In this document: positions 60,389 through 64,000 of the stretch, piece after piece
Layout: each line of letters starts with the position of its first letter
How positions within the stretch are numbered: position 1 is the first letter of the stretch
Source: Lysobacter alkalisoli
GTDB taxonomy: Bacteria; Pseudomonadota; Gammaproteobacteria; Xanthomonadales; Xanthomonadaceae
Length of the DNA: 64,000 nucleotides
Assembly (NCBI RefSeq): GCF_006547045.1
Contig: NZ_CP041242.1
Coordinates: forward strand, 1,808,001-1,872,000
Reading direction: 5' to 3'
Notes under the pieces: model-generated
Told to the model about the DNA's origin: nothing
What the model saw: the letters and a program-made list of their open reading frames with translations, nothing else
The model's database searches: none
Position numbers and translations under genes: made by a program

Positions 60389-60463
60389 ATGTCCCTTGGA
60401 ACCACGGAAACAACCATCAGCGCAGAGCAGTACGAAGAGCTTCATAAACTCATAGACAACTAA
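60389..60463 (+). CDS. 24-codon ORF, possible remnant of an effector gene
   Basis: MSLGTTETTISAEQYEELHKLIDN follows a CGGAGG site at good spacing, 18 bp after the lipoprotein stop, and ends at TAA TAG. It reads like the beginning of a larger protein cut off shortly after its start, and the sequence then returns to high-GC DNA. It may be a deletion scar; expression is not established. Confidence 0.35.
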   Translation: MSLGTTETTISAEQYEELHKLIDN

Positions 60464-60536
60464 TAGACAACAATGATGCGGCTACGGAGACCTGGGCATC
60501 GCCAACAAGCCCGTCCCGCCCCCTGATGACCCGCTT

Positions 60537-60917
60537 TTAGCAGGGCTCTTTCAGCTGCTCCCATCCATTTTCGAGGCGCTTCATTCGGCGACCCTGCATG
60601 CACTTTTCGCCGGGCCGTAGTGGGGCAGGTTTGGCACGGGCGGGGCGTTGGGGCACTGGTGCTGCGACTGGCAAGCTTTGACGCATCTGAGTCTCTATGC
60701 GTTGTGTTTCGGCCTGCAGTTCGGCTAACGCTCTGTTGGATTGAACGCGAAGGTACGCGCCGACCACAATCGAATGCAGCAGCATGCCGAGGAACACGCC
60801 CAGGGCGATTTGCCACCAGATGTGCGGGGTGCTCGTTGACGAGGTTGATTGGGTGACGCTACGACTTCGGAATTCCAGCCGTTCGGCTTCGGCTGGGTTA
60901 AAGGTTGGTTCTGGCAT
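60537..60917 (-). CDS. Membrane protein with C-terminal KC..G...W..L..C motif
   Basis: The 126-residue product has one internal helix (WWQIALGVFLGMLLHSIVVGAYL), a helical spacer (LAELQAETQRIETQMRQSL) and a Pro/Arg linker ending GEKCMQGRRMKRLENGWEQLKEPC. The tail matches that of the lipoprotein at 34302-34685. Probably a periplasmic or cell-envelope protein; function unknown. Confidence 0.65.
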   Translation of the reverse strand: MPEPTFNPAEAERLEFRSRSVTQSTSSTSTPHIWWQIALGVFLGMLLHSIVVGAYLRVQSNRALAELQAETQRIETQMRQSLPVAAPVPQRPARAKPAPLRPGEKCMQGRRMKRLENGWEQLKEPC

Positions 60918-61343
60918 GGTTCCCCCTGCGGCCTCCGTGGCCGCGATGAGGTTACCTCAGTCGGTGAACATGCGGCCATGCCGCCAGAGCCACCTATCGA
61001 GCAAGTGCGGCGGCACCCAGTCGCCATGGGGCGACACCAGCCGGGCGCGTGTGGTTGTTGTAGATCACGCGGCGATGCAGCTGCGCGGCACAGTGTTCGG
61101 CCCGGTGTCCAGCACGGCGGCCTTAGCAGTAGGTCATCCATGGAATCCGCCCCCTGAAACGGACCGGGGACCGTATCGGTCCCCAGTGCGTATTGCTGTT
61201 GGATCAGGCCGCAAGGGCGGGTCGGAAAATTCCTACCCACAGCATCCGCCACAATCGGCGAATACTTCGCATAATGCATATTATGTAAATTATGTAAAAT
61301 ATGTTCAGTCTCCGGCCATCAGGACCGCTTCCGGTCTCGGCGG
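60918..61343. other. 426-bp gap before the Wadjet operon
   Basis: It holds a hairpin GGGGACCG-TAT-CGGTCCCC (61166-61184) without T-run, and an A/T-rich spot at 61270-61302 with CATAAT-N4-ATTATG and the direct repeat ATTATGTAA-ATTATGTAA, likely the jetA promoter region. Remnants of high-GC coding-like DNA lie between but no gene can be supported. Confidence 0.5.
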
Positions 61344-62867
61344 ATGATCCCGCGCAAGGCTATCCTTCCCGCTTCCGCCGGGCATGTCCCGGCGAGTTCC
61401 TTCCCGGGTTCTCCGCAGGTCCGATTCTTGATCGAGAGCACTTCAACGCCACCGCTTTTCACCGTGTTGCCGGACGGTCTGTTCGGGCCACTGGCGTCTC
61501 CCAACCGTCATCACCACTGGCATCTGTTGTGCCGGCTGTTCGAGGAGTTCTTCGGGCCGGACGCGCCGATGCCGCCCAGCATCGGCCTGCAACGGCGTGA
61601 GATCACGTCCGCGATCGAGCGCTATCTGCTGACCGACGACCCGTGGGAAGACGAAGACGGCGTGACGCCGGATACGCCACTGGCCATGCGGGCGGCCAAC
61701 CTGTACGACCGGTTCCGCGATGCGGGCTGGCTGCGCCAGGAGCGGATCGGCGCGCGAGAGATGGTGTCGATGACACCAGTCGTATCACAGTTCATTGCGA
61801 CGCTGGTCGAGTTTACCGAGCGTGGACCGACCTTCCTGAGTGCGAAGATCCGTTCGATCGAATTGCAGTTGCTTCAGGTCGTCGAAGGCAAGGCCGGTGG
61901 CGACATGCTGGACGAGGCCGCGCTGCAGGCCCGCCAGCTGTTGTCCAACGTTGCCGCCATCAGCGTGCAGGTACGCGATCTGATGCCGGAGTTGAGCAGG
62001 GCCGAAAGTACGGCCTCCTTCGCCCGGCAGCTGTTCGAACGCTATGTCGGAAAGCTTTTCGTCGGCGACTATGCGGACCTGCACAAGGATGACCATCCCC
62101 TCGCCCGCCGCACTTCGATCCTGACGATGGCACGCGAGATCGAACACTCGTCGCTGCGCGGCAGCATGATCCAGTGGTACAGCGAACGCACCACGGGCGG
62201 CGACAGCGTGCGTGCCGAGCAACGCCTGCTGCGCAACCTACGCAGGCTGCAGGAGATCGACCGCATCGACGAGTATCTGCAGAGGCTCGACGATGACATC
62301 CGCCAGGCCAACCGCCGAGCACTGGCCTTCCTGGACTACCGTCTGCGCACTCCGGACCGGCTGGACAAGCTGCTGCGCCGGGCCTGCCGTGGCGTGCTGT
62401 CCGCGCCTGGGGAGGCGTTGCGCCTGCCGGTGGCACCGGGTCACTTGTTGGAAGAACGCCGCCTGCGGCCGCCTGTCCGGCGTCCGCAGCCGATTCCGCG
62501 CACGGCCAACAGCACCGCACCGCCAACGCCCGAACAGATCGCCCGGCTCAACCTGCTGCGACAGATGAAGCGGGTTCGGCTGGTGTTGCCCGAAGACCTG
62601 GTCCGCTATCTGGACCGGCATTGGGACAGTTCCGTCCGCCTCGACTCCCAGTCATTGCGGGTCGACAGCATCGAGGACTTCCGTGCCTACCAGACCCTGG
62701 TCACGCTGGCGCTGCGCAGCCATCGTGCCGGAGGATTGCGGCGCGACGATCCACTGCACCGGATGCTGTGCGGCTTCCGTATCGAACTGGTCGACGGTGA
62801 ACGCATCCGCAACGATCACCTGCACTCTCCCCGTTTCGTCCTGCACCGGACAAGGAAGGCCGCATGA
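61344..62867 (+). CDS. jetA: Wadjet system protein JetA (MksF/kleisin-like)
   Basis: The 507-residue protein matches JetA of Wadjet: FTVLPDGLFGPLASPNRHHHWHLLCRLFEEFFG near the start, winged-helix N-terminal part, helical centre (RDLMPELSRAESTASFARQLFERYVGKLF), and a C-terminal winged helix. In the complex the kleisin-like subunit bridges the SMC-like ATPase. The start is uncertain: a TTG at 61428 is closer to the conserved region. It overlaps jetB by ATGA. Confidence 0.82.
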   Translation: MIPRKAILPASAGHVPASSFPGSPQVRFLIESTSTPPLFTVLPDGLFGPLASPNRHHHWHLLCRLFEEFFGPDAPMPPSIGLQRREITSAIERYLLTDDPWEDEDGVTPDTPLAMRAANLYDRFRDAGWLRQERIGAREMVSMTPVVSQFIATLVEFTERGPTFLSAKIRSIELQLLQVVEGKAGGDMLDEAALQARQLLSNVAAISVQVRDLMPELSRAESTASFARQLFERYVGKLFVGDYADLHKDDHPLARRTSILTMAREIEHSSLRGSMIQWYSERTTGGDSVRAEQRLLRNLRRLQEIDRIDEYLQRLDDDIRQANRRALAFLDYRLRTPDRLDKLLRRACRGVLSAPGEALRLPVAPGHLLEERRLRPPVRRPQPIPRTANSTAPPTPEQIARLNLLRQMKRVRLVLPEDLVRYLDRHWDSSVRLDSQSLRVDSIEDFRAYQTLVTLALRSHRAGGLRRDDPLHRMLCGFRIELVDGERIRNDHLHSPRFVLHRTRKAA

Positions 62868-63526
62868 AACGCTCCTGGGCCACGTTGAGCCAGCTCACCA
62901 ATGGCGTCCACACCCCGCAGGATTTCGAACGCGCCGCCTACCGGCTGGTGACCGAGCAGGTCCTGTACAGCTCGGACCGGCGCTCGCGCACCGCCTACCA
63001 TCTTGTCGAGAGCTGGTACGACGATTTCAGCGCCGCGCTGGAGCCGCTCGGCATCCGTCTGGAGCGCAACGCGCATTACCGCTATGTCGTCGCCCTGCCC
63101 TCGCATGCCGAAGGCGTGGCAGTGACCCTGGACGAAACCCTGCTGGTGCTCGTGCTGCGCCAGCGCTACGACGAAGCGATGCGGCAGGGAATGGTGGAAG
63201 AGGATGGCGACGTGATCGTCGAACTGCCCGAACTGCAGGAAGCCTACCCGGTGCTGACCGGTCGGCAGATGCCCGAGATCGGTGCCCTGCGCATTCTGCT
63301 GCGTGCGCTCAGGCGCTGGTCGCTGTGCCGGACCGAAGACTGCGAGCCCGACGATCCGCAACCGTTCCGGATACTGGTGCGGCCGGCCATAGTCGAGATC
63401 ATCGGCGCGCAATGGCTGCAACGGCTCGACCAGCACAATCGCGACGATGATGGCGAGGACGCCGGCGATCCAGACCGGATGGAAGTCGAAGACGCCCAGC
63501 AGGAGGTCGGCGATGTACCAGCTTGA
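62864..63526 (+). CDS. jetB: Wadjet system protein JetB (MksE/DUF4194-like)
   Basis: The 220-residue protein (FERAAYRLVTEQVLYSSDRRSRTAYHLVESWYDDFSAALEPLGI, LDETLLVLVLRQRYDEAM) fits the DUF4194 KITE-like subunit that binds the kleisin. The acidic C-terminal tail is coded in the region that overlaps jetC by 14 bp. Order jetA-jetB-jetC matches known Wadjet operons. Confidence 0.87.
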   Translation: MKRSWATLSQLTNGVHTPQDFERAAYRLVTEQVLYSSDRRSRTAYHLVESWYDDFSAALEPLGIRLERNAHYRYVVALPSHAEGVAVTLDETLLVLVLRQRYDEAMRQGMVEEDGDVIVELPELQEAYPVLTGRQMPEIGALRILLRALRRWSLCRTEDCEPDDPQPFRILVRPAIVEIIGAQWLQRLDQHNRDDDGEDAGDPDRMEVEDAQQEVGDVPA

Positions 63527-64000
63527 ACGCGTCCATCTGGTCCAGTTCTTCCTGTTCCAGGCCGAAACGCTGGAGCTGGACCTGACCACCGCGGTCATCG
63601 CTCCGAACGGTGCAGGCAAGAGCGCGCTGCTCGATGCCCTGCAGATCGTGATGCTCGGCGGCGACCGCAACCAGATCCGTTTCAACGCCCAGGCCGGAGG
63701 CAGTCATCGCGCGCGTACCATCCGCGACTACTGCCTCGGTGTCTATCGCAGCGGAGACGATGGCCACGCAAGGCGCACGGCCACCACCTACATCAGTCTG
63801 GTATTCCGCAACAAGGACAGCGGCGATGAGCTGACGGCAGGCATTGCGCTCGGCGCCTCGCAGGCCGAACCGGACCATCGCGTGCATGGCCGTTATCTGC
63901 TGCCCCGGGTCGCGCTGACGCTGGAGGACCATCTCGAGGTCGTTGGCGGAGACCAGCTGCCTCTGGAATGGTCGCGCTTCCAGGCGCTGATCACGCAGCG
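63513..64000 (+). CDS. jetC: Wadjet SMC-like ATPase JetC, 5' part
   Basis: The first 162 residues show the SMC/Rad50 head: MYQLERVHLVQFFLFQAETLELD, Walker A APNGAGKSALLDALQIVMLG, and the start of the ATPase lobe. The gene leaves the window at the right edge; a full JetC/MksB protein exceeds 1,000 residues. Wadjet recognises and linearises small circular plasmids by loop extrusion followed by JetD cleavage. JetD should lie just beyond. Confidence 0.88.
   Translation, partial: MYQLERVHLVQFFLFQAETLELDLTTAVIAPNGAGKSALLDALQIVMLGGDRNQIRFNAQAGGSHRARTIRDYCLGVYRSGDDGHARRTATTYISLVFRNKDSGDELTAGIALGASQAEPDHRVHGRYLLPRVALTLEDHLEVVGGDQLPLEWSRFQALITQ

Overview
The window is a GC-rich (roughly two-thirds G+C by eye) gammaproteobacterial chromosome segment. 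The rpf quorum-sensing block (rpfF, rpfB, acnA/rpfA, acnB), the blocks nudJ-mnmA-hflD, clpS-clpA-infA-aat-trxB and ftsK-lolA-rarA-crcB, and the style of the proteins point to the Xanthomonadales (Lysobacteraceae/Xanthomonadaceae). I cannot name the species. No rRNA, tRNA, CRISPR array or intact insertion sequence was recognised.

Layout. 0-10 kb: the DSF signal locus. The end of a gene, perhaps rpfC, converges on rpfF and rpfB; then come a lipoprotein, acnA, a vapBC toxin-antitoxin pair and acnB. 10.1-10.9 kb: a terminator and a gene-free stretch holding nested palindromic repeats. 10.9-18.3 kb: a tightly overlapped operon of a KAS III-like synthase, two carrier proteins, a frameshifted acetyltransferase-like gene, a class B amidotransferase (AsnB type), an acyl-activating enzyme and an NAD-synthetase-like enzyme. 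It looks like a small specialised acyl/amide pathway whose product is unknown. 18.2-34.3 kb: conserved housekeeping genes for tRNA thiolation, N-degron proteolysis, thioredoxin reduction, chromosome segregation, lipoprotein transport and fluoride export.

34.3-52.4 kb is a respiratory and metal-handling region. It holds a complete napEFDABC periplasmic nitrate reductase operon, a universal stress protein, small membrane proteins, a copper-type P1B ATPase, a monoheme cytochrome with a ferric-reductase-like flavoprotein, and a decaheme cytochrome plus beta-barrel pair of the MtrA/MtrB (PioAB/MtoAB, DmsEF) type, followed by a P2-type cation ATPase. Four FNR/ANR-like palindromes (TTGAY-N4-RTCAR) lie in front of these genes, so they look like an oxygen- or NO-controlled regulon with an outer-membrane electron conduit. 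NapC belongs to the same family as the quinol dehydrogenase CymA and could feed both Nap and the conduit.

52.4-64 kb is accessory DNA. It starts with a type I secretion operon (ABC exporter, membrane-fusion protein) that also encodes a fused redoxin/2-oxoglutarate oxygenase but no recognisable substrate. Next is a lower-GC island of orphan lipoproteins with a duplicated intergenic segment and a frameshifted gene. The window ends in a Wadjet (JetABC...) plasmid-defence operon that runs off the right edge.

Start codons were moved inward from the longest open frame wherever family length, signal peptide or ribosome-binding site argued for it. All functions are read by eye from protein sequence; no database search was run.
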